This document shows positions 15,021-24,102 of a stretch of DNA of 26,893 nucleotides, piece by piece; the stretch's first letter is position 1, and every line of letters begins with the position of its first letter. The position numbers and the translations under genes are program-made. Below the pieces are notes generated by a model, which saw only the letters and a program-made list of their open reading frames with translations, ran no database searches and was not told the DNA's origin. The stretch is from an uncultured Christensenellaceae bacterium (GTDB lineage: Bacteria > Bacillota > Clostridia > Christensenellales > Borkfalkiaceae): NCBI GenBank assembly GCA_910587365.1, contig CAJUKJ010000011.1, positions 17,232 through 44,124 of the forward strand, given 5' to 3'.

Positions 15021-17381
15021 ATGATTAAATCGGATTTTAACGAAAACTGGAAATACAGGCACTTAAATACGGACGATGAGTGGAAGTCCGTCACTTTGCC
15101 GCACGACGCTGCTATTTACGAACAGCGTTCAAAGGACGCGGAAGCGGGGGTAAATACGGGTTGGTTTTTGTGGTACGATTACGAGTACTTAAAGGCCTTT
15201 ACCGTACCCGTGGAATATAAAGATAAAAACGTCATCTTCGAGTTTGAAGGTGTTTATCATAATGCGGAAGTCTACATAAACGGCGAAAAGGCGGTTTACC
15301 GCCCCTACGGCTATACGAATTTTTACGTTACCGCCGACAAGTTTTTAAAGTACGGCGAAGAGAACGAAATGCGCGTTATAGCGCGCAACGCCGACCAGCC
15401 CAACAGCCGTTGGTATTCGGGTGCGGGCATTTACCGCCCCGTGAATATGTTCGTAGGCGATAAAAAGAGGATAACATTAAACGGCGTTAAGATAAGGACG
15501 CTGTCGCTTTATCCCGCCGTGGTCGAAGTCTTAGTAAACACGACGGGCGTGGGGGATATAACCGTAAGTATAGAGAGGAACGGCAAGAAAGTCGTTTCGG
15601 ACGTAAAGAGCCAAAAGGACGGAAACGCGGTATTCGCGATAGAAATTCCCTATGCGAAGTTCTGGTCGCCCGACAGCCCCGAGCTTTATACCTGCCGTGT
15701 AAAGTTTGCCGAAGATGAGCAGGTTCACTCGTTCGGTATCCGCACTCTGACCTGCGACCATACCGACGGACTTTGCATTAACGGCGAAAGGGTTATAATC
15801 CGCGGCGCGTGCATTCACAGCGACAACGGAATTTTAGGGGCAAGAAGCTATCCCGAAGCGGAAGAGCGCAAAGTAAGACTTTTAAAGGAAAACGGTTACA
15901 ATGCAATACGTTCTGCGCATAACCCCTGCGCAAAATCGCTTTTGGACGCCTGCGATAAGCTGGGTATGCTTGTTATGGACGAATACTGCGATATGTGGTA
16001 TATCCATAAAAACCGCTATGACTATGCTTCCTATATCGAGGATTGGTACGCCCGCGATATCAAGGATATGATTGAAAAGGACTATAACCACCCGTCGGTA
16101 ATAATGTATTCGCTGGGCAACGAGGTTGCCGAAACAGGCGAAAAACGCGGGATAGAGCTTTTTAAAAGTATGAAAGCCGTCTGCAAGCAGTACGACGGCG
16201 ACCGCCCCGTGACCACGGGCGTTAATATATTTTTTAACTATCTGTATGCATTGGGCTTCGGTCAGTATTCGGACAAAAAGGCGGAGAAAAATCCCAACAA
16301 AAAAGTGGGAAGCGAGTTTTTCAATAACCTTGCCGGTATTTTCGGCGACAAGTTTATGAAGACTATGGCTAAGCTTCCCGGCTGCGATAAAAAGACCCGC
16401 GACTGTTTCGCGGTAATGGACGTGGCGGGCTACAATTACGGAATTAAACGTTATAAGCACGATATCAAAAAGTACCCCGAACGCATAATTTTAGGCAGCG
16501 AAACGTTCTGTTCGGACGCTTACGCGTTCTGGGAATTTGCAAAGGGCAACCCCGCGCTTATAGGCGATTTCGTCTGGGCGGGAATGGACTACCTCGGCGA
16601 GGTCGGCGTGGGCAGCTGGGAATACAGGGACTATGCACCCGATTTTCTGCACGGCGTAGGTTGGCTGACGGCAGGCAGCGGAAGGATAGATTTAATCGGC
16701 AATCCCTTAGGCGAAGCACTTTACACAAAGGTTGCGTTCGGGCTTGAGGATAAGCCGCAGATAGCCGTAGTTCCCGTAAGCCATACCAACGACAAACACT
16801 CTCCGTCGGCCTGGAAATTTTCAAACGCCCTGCCCTCGTGGAGCTGGAACGGCTTGGACGGCAAAAAGGCAAAGGTGGAGGTGTATTCCCGCGCACACAT
16901 AGTCGAGCTGTATATAAACGGCAAAAAGGTCGGCAAAAAGAAGTTCAAGAAAAACTGCCGTTTCGATTTTAACGTTAAATATTCCGGCGGGGAAATTACG
17001 GCTGTAAACTTAGATAAAAACGGAAAGGAGCTTTCCCGCAATTGCCTTAAAACTGCGGGTAACGAAACCGTTTTGACGGTACTCCCCGAAAAGAGTGAAG
17101 TAAAGGCGGGCGAGGTCTGCTTTGTGCGCTTGAAGTATACGGACAGAAACGGCACGGTTAAACCTCTTGAAAGGGGCATTATAGAAGTTGCCGTTGAGGG
17201 CGGAGAACTGCTTGCAGCGGGCTGCGCGTGTCCGTTCAATAAAATAGGCTATACGGGTACAAAGACGGACACTTATTACGGCGAAGCTTTGGCGGTTGTT
17301 AAAGCTTGCGGTAAGCAAATTACCGTCAGGGCAACGGACGGAAAATTAAGCGGACAGACGGAGATTAAAGTTGGAAACTGA
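15021..17381 (+). CDS. GH2 beta-galactosidase
   Basis: This 786-residue GH2 enzyme has a jelly-roll domain (about 1-150), an Ig-like domain (about 150-245), a TIM barrel (about 245-565) and C-terminal Ig-like domains (about 600-785) of the type found in many Bacillota and Bacteroidota GH2 enzymes. The acid/base is E368 in SLGNEV and the nucleophile is E494 in LGSET. RSAHNP (297-302) is the conserved barrel motif. There is no signal peptide, so it acts on an imported galactoside. It heads an operon with galT, galK and galM, which makes beta-galactosidase the best call; the exact glycoside is unknown. AAGGA lies about 10 nt before the ATG. Confidence 0.9.
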   Translation: MIKSDFNENWKYRHLNTDDEWKSVTLPHDAAIYEQRSKDAEAGVNTGWFLWYDYEYLKAFTVPVEYKDKNVIFEFEGVYHNAEVYINGEKAVYRPYGYTNFYVTADKFLKYGEENEMRVIARNADQPNSRWYSGAGIYRPVNMFVGDKKRITLNGVKIRTLSLYPAVVEVLVNTTGVGDITVSIERNGKKVVSDVKSQKDGNAVFAIEIPYAKFWSPDSPELYTCRVKFAEDEQVHSFGIRTLTCDHTDGLCINGERVIIRGACIHSDNGILGARSYPEAEERKVRLLKENGYNAIRSAHNPCAKSLLDACDKLGMLVMDEYCDMWYIHKNRYDYASYIEDWYARDIKDMIEKDYNHPSVIMYSLGNEVAETGEKRGIELFKSMKAVCKQYDGDRPVTTGVNIFFNYLYALGFGQYSDKKAEKNPNKKVGSEFFNNLAGIFGDKFMKTMAKLPGCDKKTRDCFAVMDVAGYNYGIKRYKHDIKKYPERIILGSETFCSDAYAFWEFAKGNPALIGDFVWAGMDYLGEVGVGSWEYRDYAPDFLHGVGWLTAGSGRIDLIGNPLGEALYTKVAFGLEDKPQIAVVPVSHTNDKHSPSAWKFSNALPSWSWNGLDGKKAKVEVYSRAHIVELYINGKKVGKKKFKKNCRFDFNVKYSGGEITAVNLDKNGKELSRNCLKTAGNETVLTVLPEKSEVKAGEVCFVRLKYTDRNGTVKPLERGIIEVAVEGGELLAAGCACPFNKIGYTGTKTDTYYGEALAVVKACGKQITVRATDGKLSGQTEIKVGN

Positions 17382-18277
17382 TAAAATTTTCGGTATGGCG
17401 GAAGCCTACGTTAATTACGCGCTCGATAATTTAGAGCTAAACAGAAGGGACGCCGTATACGCTAAAAACGCGGTTCTGGAAATTCGATAAGTCTACGTTT
17501 ACACGGCTTATGGACTTTGTTGACTTGTTTCCGCATTACTTTATAGGCTGTAATGCGCCGCTGCCGAGGATAGGCGGAAGCGTGCTTGCGCACGACCACT
17601 ATCAGGGCGGCGGGGAGATTTTGCCTATGCACAGGGCAAAGGCGGCGTTTGTGCTTAAAAGCGAAGCCCGTCCCGAAGTTGCCGTGGAAGTGGTGGGCTG
17701 GGCAGGAACGGTTGTAAGAATAATTTCAAAAAAACGCAGTTCGATAGAGGATATATGCGAGGCAATCCGCGAAAAGTGGGTTAATTACGAGGATAAATTA
17801 CTCGGGATTATTCCCGAAGACGAAAACGGCGTACATAATGCGGTAAGTCCTACGGTGGTTAAAACGGGGCGCGGGTATGAAATGAGTATTATTTTAAGAA
17901 GTAATATTACTTCAGCCGAATATCCCGACGGAGTTTTCCACGCGCACCCCGAATATCACGTGATTAAGAAAGAGAGCATAGGACTAATAGAAGCGCAGGG
18001 TCTTTTCATTTTGCCCGGAAGGCTTGAAGACGAGCTTGGTAAGTTGGAAGAACTTATCGTTAATGGAGAAGCTCTTAAACCCGAAATGTCGGATTTCGCC
18101 GCAGTATATGCGGGGGTGTACGCGCGCTGTGACGGCGATTATTCGCGTGAAAACGTGCGTAGAGCAGTAAGAGAAGAGCTGGGCGGTATATGCGCAAGCA
18201 TTCTTGAAAATACGGCGGTGTTCAAGGACAAAATGCAGACGGTTAAATTCTTGGAAGATTTAGGGTTTAAATTATGA
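17371..18277 (+). pseudogene. galT: galT with internal deletion and frameshift (class II)
   Basis: Two pieces of one class II galactose-1-phosphate uridylyltransferase are visible in different frames. A TTG at 17371, with GGAG 7 nt upstream and overlapping the GH2 end by 11 nt, opens a 39-residue piece containing AEAYVNYALDNLELNRRDAV and YAKNAVLE, which resembles the family N-terminus. It stops at 17488-17490. The frame one base over, from about 17474, reads FDKSTFTRLMDFVDLFPHYF and continues to the normal C-terminus. Full class II enzymes are about 490-510 residues; roughly 190-200 central residues are missing. The break could be a real decay event or an assembly collapse. galK still follows with an ATGA overlap. 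Confidence 0.75.
17510..18277 (+). CDS. Residual ORF: C-terminal half of class II GalT
   Basis: This is the longest open frame left from galT, 255 residues. It keeps the active-site H-x-H-x-Q as HDHYQ in GGSVLAHDHYQGG and the C-terminal FHAHPEYHVIKKESIGLIEAQGLF region. It lacks the N-terminal half that completes the nucleotide-binding fold, and no ribosome binding site precedes the ATG at 17510. Activity on its own is doubtful. The coding pattern downstream of the break is undamaged, so the lesion looks recent or artefactual. Confidence 0.6.
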   Translation: MDFVDLFPHYFIGCNAPLPRIGGSVLAHDHYQGGGEILPMHRAKAAFVLKSEARPEVAVEVVGWAGTVVRIISKKRSSIEDICEAIREKWVNYEDKLLGIIPEDENGVHNAVSPTVVKTGRGYEMSIILRSNITSAEYPDGVFHAHPEYHVIKKESIGLIEAQGLFILPGRLEDELGKLEELIVNGEALKPEMSDFAAVYAGVYARCDGDYSRENVRRAVREELGGICASILENTAVFKDKMQTVKFLEDLGFKL

Positions 18278-19398
18278 TTAACGAAAAAGATTACAAATAC
18301 AAAGTTACCGCAGCGGGAAGGGTAAATATCATAGGCGAACACGTTGATTATTGCGGGGGCAGGGTTTTTCCTGCGGCACTGTCGCTTTGTAATACGGTGT
18401 ATGTACGCCCTAACGGAACGGATAAAATAAATTTGTCCTGGACTACGCTTACGGATAAGGTTACGCTAAATATAAACGACCTTGAAAAGAGCCGTTCCTT
18501 GAAGTACGGCAACTATCAGGCGGGCAGTGCGCTTATGTGGAAAAACGCGGGGCATAGGCTTGTTGGCTGCGATATGTTGCAGGAATGCATCGTTCCTTTC
18601 GGCAGCGGGCTTTCTTCGTCTGCGGCTATAGAGGTTTCAACCATTGCCGCGCTTGCCACTGTCGCTGGGGAGAAGTTCAACCCCGTTGAAGTATCCCGGC
18701 TTGCACAGCGTGCCGAACAGGACTTTGCGGGCGTCAATTGCGGCATAATGGACCAATATTCTTCCGCCTGCGGTAAAAAGGGACACGCAATGCTTTTGGA
18801 TTGCAAGACGCTTGCCTGCGAGTACGTGCCTGTCAATCTCGGGGAATACTCTTTGATTATAACAAATTGCAACAAGCCGCACAGCCTTATAGAAAGCAAG
18901 TATAACGAGCGGCGCGCGGAAACGGAACAGGCACTTTCGATTATTCAGTCTTATGAAAAAGTATCCTGCCTTGCGGACGTTACGAAAGAACGGTTTGAAG
19001 GGCTTTCAAAATATCTTCCCGCAAAAATTGCGGATAGGGCTAAGCATGTCATTGAAGAATGCGCGCGCGTGCGTTCGGCGGAATACGCAATGAAGCAAGG
19101 GGATATGGTCGCTCTCGGTCAGCTTTTAAACGAGTCGCATAACTCTTTGAAGGTTCTTTACGAGGTCACGGGGAAGGAGCTTGATTGCCTTGCGGAAGCG
19201 GCGCAAGCCTTCGACGGTTGCGTCGGCTCGCGTATGACGGGAGGAGGGTTCGGCGGCTGTACCATTTCAATAGTAAAAACGCAAGCCGTGCAGGATTTTA
19301 AAAAATACGTGTACGAAAGATATCAAAAGCAAACGGCGTATACACCTTCGTTTTACGAGGCGGACATATCCGACGGAATTACGGTAACGAAATTATAG
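18274..19398 (+). CDS. galK: Galactokinase
   Basis: This 374-residue GHMP kinase phosphorylates galactose at C1. It shows the galactokinase signature GRVNIIGEHVDYCGG (15-29), the ATP-binding PFGSGLSSSAA (108-118), the catalytic aspartate in CGIMDQYSSACG and the third GHMP motif MTGGGFGGCTI near the C-terminus. Its ATG overlaps the galT stop (ATGA), so it is translationally coupled to the galT remnant. It is complete and unremarkable, which makes the broken galT between it and the beta-galactosidase gene stand out. Confidence 0.95.
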   Translation: MINEKDYKYKVTAAGRVNIIGEHVDYCGGRVFPAALSLCNTVYVRPNGTDKINLSWTTLTDKVTLNINDLEKSRSLKYGNYQAGSALMWKNAGHRLVGCDMLQECIVPFGSGLSSSAAIEVSTIAALATVAGEKFNPVEVSRLAQRAEQDFAGVNCGIMDQYSSACGKKGHAMLLDCKTLACEYVPVNLGEYSLIITNCNKPHSLIESKYNERRAETEQALSIIQSYEKVSCLADVTKERFEGLSKYLPAKIADRAKHVIEECARVRSAEYAMKQGDMVALGQLLNESHNSLKVLYEVTGKELDCLAEAAQAFDGCVGSRMTGGGFGGCTISIVKTQAVQDFKKYVYERYQKQTAYTPSFYEADISDGITVTKL

Positions 19399-19423
19399 AA
19401 TTAATACAAACGGATTTTTCGCA

Positions 19424-20434
19424 ATGATAGAGAAATTATTTTTTGACAACTATGATGGGCAGGATTGCTATTTATACGTTCTGCACGGAGAGGGCATTGA
19501 AGTGGGAATAACCGATTTCGGGGCCGCCGTGCAGTATATCCGCTTGCGGACGAAAAAGGGTGTTAAGGACGTTGCCCTCGGCTATCCGAACGTTGAAGAA
19601 CGTATTAAAAGCGGAACGTACTGCGGTGCAACGATAGGCAGGGTGGCAAACCGTATTAAGGGCGCGCAGTTCGTGTTGAACGGCGTAAAATATAAAGTTT
19701 TGCCAAACGAAGGCGAAAATTGCAATCACGGAGGAAAAGAAGGGTTTGACAGAAAGCTTTTCAAAGCCGAAACAGAAGGGGATATATTGAAGTTATCCTA
19801 TGATAGTAACGACGGGGAGCAGGGGTTTCCCGGAAATCTGGCGTTTACCGTTGAATATGAATTGACGGGACGGACGCTTGAAATCCGCTATTTTGCAGTA
19901 AGCGACAAGGATACTTTATGGTCGCCGACCTGCCATACATATTTTAATCTTAACGGGGAAAACAGCGGAAGCATTAATGACTGCGTATTAAAAATAAATT
20001 CCCGTAAAGTTACAAGATTGGATAAAGAACATATTGCAACGGGGGAAGTTGCTTTTGTCGGCGGCACACCGTTCGACTTTACAAAACCCAAACCCATAGG
20101 GGTGGCTATAAGCTGCAATGACGAACAGCTTGCCTGGTCGGGTGGGTTCGACGTTAATTACGTTTTGGACGGTGCGCACGGCGCGTCCGCTTTTAACGCG
20201 GAAAGCGGTATTAAGCTTGATGTATATACCGATTTACCCGGACTTCAATTTTATTCGGGAAACTATATCAAAGGTAACGGCAAAAGCGGAAGGTATGTGC
20301 CGAGGTGCGGATTCTGCCTCGAACCGCAATTTATTCCTAACGCGGTAAATATTCCGCAGTTTGAAACTCCGCTTTTAAAAGCGGGTAAACCCGCTTTCCA
20401 CTATATCCGTTACGCGTTTGGTTTGATTATTTAA
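19424..20434 (+). CDS. galM: Aldose 1-epimerase (galactose mutarotase)
   Basis: This 336-residue GalM-family protein interconverts alpha and beta anomers of galactose released by beta-galactosidase. H102 in NCNHGGKEGFDRKLF and H171 in CHTYFNL are the conserved active-site histidines, and the base is the glutamate in CLEPQFIPNAVN near the C-terminus. It follows galK by 25 bp and is the last gene of the operon. No good Shine-Dalgarno precedes the ATG, so translation may be weak or coupled. No convincing terminator is seen before the tRNA genes. Confidence 0.93.
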   Translation: MIEKLFFDNYDGQDCYLYVLHGEGIEVGITDFGAAVQYIRLRTKKGVKDVALGYPNVEERIKSGTYCGATIGRVANRIKGAQFVLNGVKYKVLPNEGENCNHGGKEGFDRKLFKAETEGDILKLSYDSNDGEQGFPGNLAFTVEYELTGRTLEIRYFAVSDKDTLWSPTCHTYFNLNGENSGSINDCVLKINSRKVTRLDKEHIATGEVAFVGGTPFDFTKPKPIGVAISCNDEQLAWSGGFDVNYVLDGAHGASAFNAESGIKLDVYTDLPGLQFYSGNYIKGNGKSGRYVPRCGFCLEPQFIPNAVNIPQFETPLLKAGKPAFHYIRYAFGLII

Positions 20435-20485
20435 ATTTTTATAAAAATATTTAGTGAAATAAATGTTAAACCCCTTTAAAATTGC

Positions 20486-20513
20486 TTGCATATTTCATTT
20501 TTTTTGCTATAAT
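20486..20513 (+). promoter_or_regulatory. Promoter of the tRNA-Lys pair
   Basis: TTGCAT (20486-20491) and TATAAT (20508-20513) are 16 bases apart, placing transcription start just before the tRNA at 20529. Confidence 0.6.
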
Positions 20514-20528
20514 AATATAAGTCAAATC

Positions 20529-20604
20529 GGTCCATTAGCTCAGTTGGCAGAGCACGTGACTTTTAATCACGGTGTCCCGGGTTCGAATCTCGGATGGATC
20601 ACCA
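20529..20604 (+). tRNA. tRNA-Lys (anticodon UUU)
   Basis: This is a 76-nt cloverleaf. The acceptor stem GGTCCAT pairs with ATGGATC (one G-U). The D-loop region is TAGCTCAGTTGGCAGAGCA, the anticodon stem is CGTGA/TCACG with loop CTTTTAA giving anticodon TTT, and the T-loop is GGTTCGAATC. CCA is encoded. Confidence 0.97.
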
Positions 20605-20739
20605 CTTTGCGGCAAACCTACGCTTTAAGGCAATTTTTATTGACGAAAGTAATTTATGCCGCTCCTAATTCCCAAAAATCTGCCGTGCATATTTTCGGGA
20701 ACACTTCAAATAAAACGTTAACAGCGTTTTTATATAGAT

Positions 20740-20815
20740 GCACCTTTAGCTCAGTTGGTAGAGCAACTGACTCTTAATCAGTGGGCCCAGGGTTCGAGTC
20801 CCTGAAGGTGCACCA
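20740..20815 (+). tRNA. tRNA-Lys (anticodon CUU)
   Basis: This is a 76-nt cloverleaf. The acceptor stem GCACCTT pairs with AAGGTGC, the anticodon stem is ACTGA/TCAGT with loop CTCTTAA giving anticodon CTT, and the T-loop is GGTTCGAGTCC. CCA is encoded. It lies 135 bp after the UUU isoacceptor. The spacer contains only a weak AAAACG/CGTTTT hairpin (20712-20730) and no gene. Confidence 0.97.
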
Positions 20816-20816
20816 T

Positions 20817-20859
20817 ACACAACCTTATTCGAATAGTCGGGTAAGGTTGTGTTTTTCTT
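20817..20859 (+). terminator. Terminator after the tRNA-Lys genes
   Basis: ACACAACCTTA (20817-20827) pairs with TAAGGTTGTGT (20842-20852) over 11 bp, followed by a T-rich stretch. Confidence 0.85.
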
Positions 20860-20865
20860 TGCGAC

Positions 20866-20904
20866 AAAAAGCCGAGCCGTTATAAAAACGGTTCGACTAT
20901 TTTT
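20866..20904 (-). terminator. Terminator of the restriction-ATPase operon (bidirectional)
   Basis: CGAGCCGTT (20873-20881) pairs with AACGGTTCG (20887-20895). The A-run 20866-20870 reads as a T-tract on the minus strand, downstream of the ATPase gene. T-rich sequence on the other side lets it act in both directions. Confidence 0.75.
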
Positions 20905-20940
20905 ATTTGGAGAGTGAAGAATAAAAGTAGAATAGGCTAT

Positions 20941-23109
20941 TTACGCCATCAATCTTTTTTCTTCTTCAATAAACCGCTCAGCTTCACATTGATATTGTTG
21001 CGGAACTATATCAAATTTTCTTACATCAAGCGAATATAAATAATCATTTTCGATATGATATGTTTCATCAATATATTTTCTTAATACGTCATTAAAATCT
21101 TTTATACGCCTTCTAACATCTTCGCTTTGCTCAGTATACGCTCTTAATATTAAAAGTTTAAAATAACTTTTTTCCTCACGTTCAAACATTTCAATTAATG
21201 ATTTAGCTTGGAATTTTTCCAATGCGCTTTGATAATTAAAATCAGTTATAAATTCTTTAATATCTTCAATTCCTTTTTGTAGCAATGTATCAGGAATTGC
21301 ATTTTCACCTTCCGTATCGTAAGTTGCACTTTCTCGATTGTGTACTAAGCTGGACAAAATATTATAAGCAACACTTTCCTCTTTTGGGTCAGCAACTGTA
21401 TGTTCAATATATTTTCGCAAACAGCCAACCCTAACAGGAAGGGACAATGATGAATCACTTGCCAACTCTTTCATTAAAACTACCATTGATAGCATATCAA
21501 TATTCTTTTGAACTTTCGTTTCGGTCACAATACCATTTTTATTTTTAAGATAATGCGCACAAATAGAATCACCGCTAATTTTACCACCTACTTGAACATA
21601 ATCAATTATAGGTTCAAAATCGTGGGTAAGCATTAAAACAGTTTTTTGATAAAAGCTATTTCCTTTGCTACCTGTTCTAAATAAACGATTTATTATTGCA
21701 TATTTTTTATTGCTGTCAAATGAAGATATAGGGTCATCTAATATTATTAAATCAGCATTTTTACTAATTGCGTCAAACATAAACAACAATAGAGCAAAAG
21801 CATTACGCTCACCCCAACTTAAATGTTTATCAGGATTGCTTACATCTTGTAATGTTCCGTCGGATAATTTATATTTTAAAAGAGCGTGAGCACTATCATT
21901 ACCGTCAATGGCAATTTCAAATGAATAATTAAATCCTGCGGTTAATAAAAACTCATCTATGTCTTTTTGTCTATCTTTTACAGTATTCCTCAAATAAGAT
22001 TGAAACTTTGCAACTTCACCTTTTAATTTGCCTATCATTTCAAGGACTTTTTTAATTTGTTCATTAAGAGGGTTAATTTCCACTAAAAAAAGGTCTGTAT
22101 TAAAATAATCTAATGCTTCATATTTAATTTGCATATCTGCAAATTTATCTTCAAATTCTTGCATATTATCTTGATTTATTGAATATCCATTAAAATTTGC
22201 AAGAACAAATAATCTTTGTGATAAATAGTCAGCTTCCGAACGTAGTTTTACAAGCTGCATTTCTAAGGTGCTTCTGTCTGATGAAGATTTTAAAGAAGTC
22301 AATAAATTATTCAGTTTCTTTTCATCTATATAATCTCTTATTTTTTCTAAATACTCTTTTATTTGATTTGAATAGTTGATACTAGTTTCATCAAAAGACT
22401 CTTGAAATATCTTTGTTTCCGTTTTTATTTTATCAGTTTCAACACTTGCACAATAAGGACATAATCCTTTTTTACCATAAGAAGATATACCTCTAAGTTT
22501 CCACGACGCCCATTCAAGTGATTTTTCATCATCGATAAATGGTTTAAATCCGCTCAGCTCTTCAGGTGGATTGAATAAAGCTCCTTTTTTATCATCGAGA
22601 ATACTTTTAACGCCACCTTTTTTTCTTGATAATTTAGTACTTTCTTTATTAACAGCAAGAAGCTCGCACAACGCCTTTGTTATTTCACGGATAACCGTAA
22701 CGTTCGGTTTATCTCTAGCAATAGTTTTTACATCGGAAAGTTCTTTATCTATGGCTTCTTTTAGTGCAATATATTCGTCGCTATAAATCAATACCTCGAA
22801 AGTATTTTTAAGTAAGTCGGTTTTTTGATATACATATTGTTTTAAATAATCCTCATCAAAAACCGCTACATTTGAAAAAGGCAATCCTGAAATGCTTGGT
22901 TTTATAGTTTTATCCTTTTTAGCAATTAAGTCAAATGGTGTTAATTCGTCTAAGGTTTTTCCTGATGACGATAACTTGATAGCTTTTGCAATGGTTGATT
23001 TTCCAGTGCCATTTATTGCGTACTTTATATTTAATTTTTGTTCGTCAAGGGAAACTTCACACTTCGTTATATTATTACAATTTTCAATAACTAAATTTCT
23101 TGTTGACAT
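20941..23109 (-). CDS. RloC/PrrC-like SMC-type ATPase, putative anticodon nuclease
   Basis: This 722-residue protein has an ABC/SMC-type head split by a long insert. Walker A is AINGTGKST (31-39; the first glycine is replaced by alanine), the signature is LSWGE (430-434), Walker B is LIILDDP (454-460) and the H-loop is LTHD (494-497). The insert is rich in heptad-like helices and carries CPYC (217-220), placed like the zinc-hook CxxC of RloC. After the head, R565-x3-E569 followed by H590 resembles the R-x3-E...H catalytic set of PrrC/RloC anticodon nucleases, though spacing to the histidine is shorter. It follows the restriction-modification gene by 45 bp with AAGGAG. Alternatives are another AAA_13-type defence ATPase (for example PtuA-like) without RNase activity. 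Confidence 0.68.
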   Translation of the reverse strand: MSTRNLVIENCNNITKCEVSLDEQKLNIKYAINGTGKSTIAKAIKLSSSGKTLDELTPFDLIAKKDKTIKPSISGLPFSNVAVFDEDYLKQYVYQKTDLLKNTFEVLIYSDEYIALKEAIDKELSDVKTIARDKPNVTVIREITKALCELLAVNKESTKLSRKKGGVKSILDDKKGALFNPPEELSGFKPFIDDEKSLEWASWKLRGISSYGKKGLCPYCASVETDKIKTETKIFQESFDETSINYSNQIKEYLEKIRDYIDEKKLNNLLTSLKSSSDRSTLEMQLVKLRSEADYLSQRLFVLANFNGYSINQDNMQEFEDKFADMQIKYEALDYFNTDLFLVEINPLNEQIKKVLEMIGKLKGEVAKFQSYLRNTVKDRQKDIDEFLLTAGFNYSFEIAIDGNDSAHALLKYKLSDGTLQDVSNPDKHLSWGERNAFALLLFMFDAISKNADLIILDDPISSFDSNKKYAIINRLFRTGSKGNSFYQKTVLMLTHDFEPIIDYVQVGGKISGDSICAHYLKNKNGIVTETKVQKNIDMLSMVVLMKELASDSSLSLPVRVGCLRKYIEHTVADPKEESVAYNILSSLVHNRESATYDTEGENAIPDTLLQKGIEDIKEFITDFNYQSALEKFQAKSLIEMFEREEKSYFKLLILRAYTEQSEDVRRRIKDFNDVLRKYIDETYHIENDYLYSLDVRKFDIVPQQYQCEAERFIEEEKRLMA

Positions 23110-23154
23110 TTTATCAATTCTCCTTTTTAAATTTAAAGTACAAAATCAAGCATT

Positions 23155-24102
23155 TTAATTCCACTTACAATCTATTGAAATAATAGTAGTGGGCATACCG
23201 ACAATTTGAATATCGAATTTCAAACTTGTTTCTACTTTTGTTGAAGCATTATGTACTCTAAAACTAAACTGCCAACCGCCGTCCATATATAACTCAACTG
23301 TATTTGTACTGTTCGGCTTAAACTCAAGGCTTACAATTCTTGTCGGCAAGCAAGCAACAGGCACTTCAATTTTAGGTTTAATAACCTTGCTTGAATGATT
23401 TAATTGACCGTGTAAGTTATAGGATTGAATTTGCGTTAAACGTTTACTATCAATGCTAATAACTTTATAAAAATCAAACTCACCAAGCAAATATTCTACC
23501 ATTTTTTGCGGTACAGTAGAGTTAATTGCATTACTGCGTGAAATTTCATCTATAAATGCTTGAAGAAGCGGAACATATACCGTAGTATCTTTTGATGGTA
23601 AATCACGCCAGTTTCTATTTTTTTGTTGCGCTAAATAATCAAATATAGGTTTAACCGAATTCCAATATATTTCAGAACAAGGAATACCAAACCATCTCTG
23701 TCCGAAGTCCAGCGATTTTGCCAATCTGCTATGTTTAACTGCAAAATGATTATGCTTTAAACTTAATCCGATTTCCCATTTAATATCCTTACGAGCGATG
23801 ACTATATCTCTTACATCGCCTTCTTTGCCTTCATTATCAGTTTGTATTTTTAAACTTAATTCACCGTTGCTTTGCTCTAATATCAAGGGCTCCATATCAA
23901 AAATAGTAGCAACGGCAGCTTTAGCACTTTGCGTTAAAATTGATTGAAATTCGGCAGGCATTAAAGACCACGCGTGTTCAGCAGCAATATAAGCACTATT
24001 ATGTTCAATGGTTGCTTTGCGTATTTTATTGATTTCTTCATTAAGTGTTAGAAGACATATAAATTCATATGCTCGCCCTTGATTGTTGCTTTGATTGCTC
24101 AT
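23155..24102 (-). CDS. Possible separately initiated HaeIII-type endonuclease
   Basis: This is an in-frame internal start within the fused gene. On the minus strand GGAGGAATCAATG (24112-24100) places an ideal Shine-Dalgarno 5 nt before an ATG at 24102, encoding MSNQSNNQGRAYEF. The 315-residue product has the length and start position expected of a free R.HaeIII. The simplest history is two adjacent genes whose intervening stop codon was lost while the second ribosome binding site stayed intact. Whether the free form is made is not known from sequence. Confidence 0.55.
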   Translation of the reverse strand: MSNQSNNQGRAYEFICLLTLNEEINKIRKATIEHNSAYIAAEHAWSLMPAEFQSILTQSAKAAVATIFDMEPLILEQSNGELSLKIQTDNEGKEGDVRDIVIARKDIKWEIGLSLKHNHFAVKHSRLAKSLDFGQRWFGIPCSEIYWNSVKPIFDYLAQQKNRNWRDLPSKDTTVYVPLLQAFIDEISRSNAINSTVPQKMVEYLLGEFDFYKVISIDSKRLTQIQSYNLHGQLNHSSKVIKPKIEVPVACLPTRIVSLEFKPNSTNTVELYMDGGWQFSFRVHNASTKVETSLKFDIQIVGMPTTIISIDCKWN

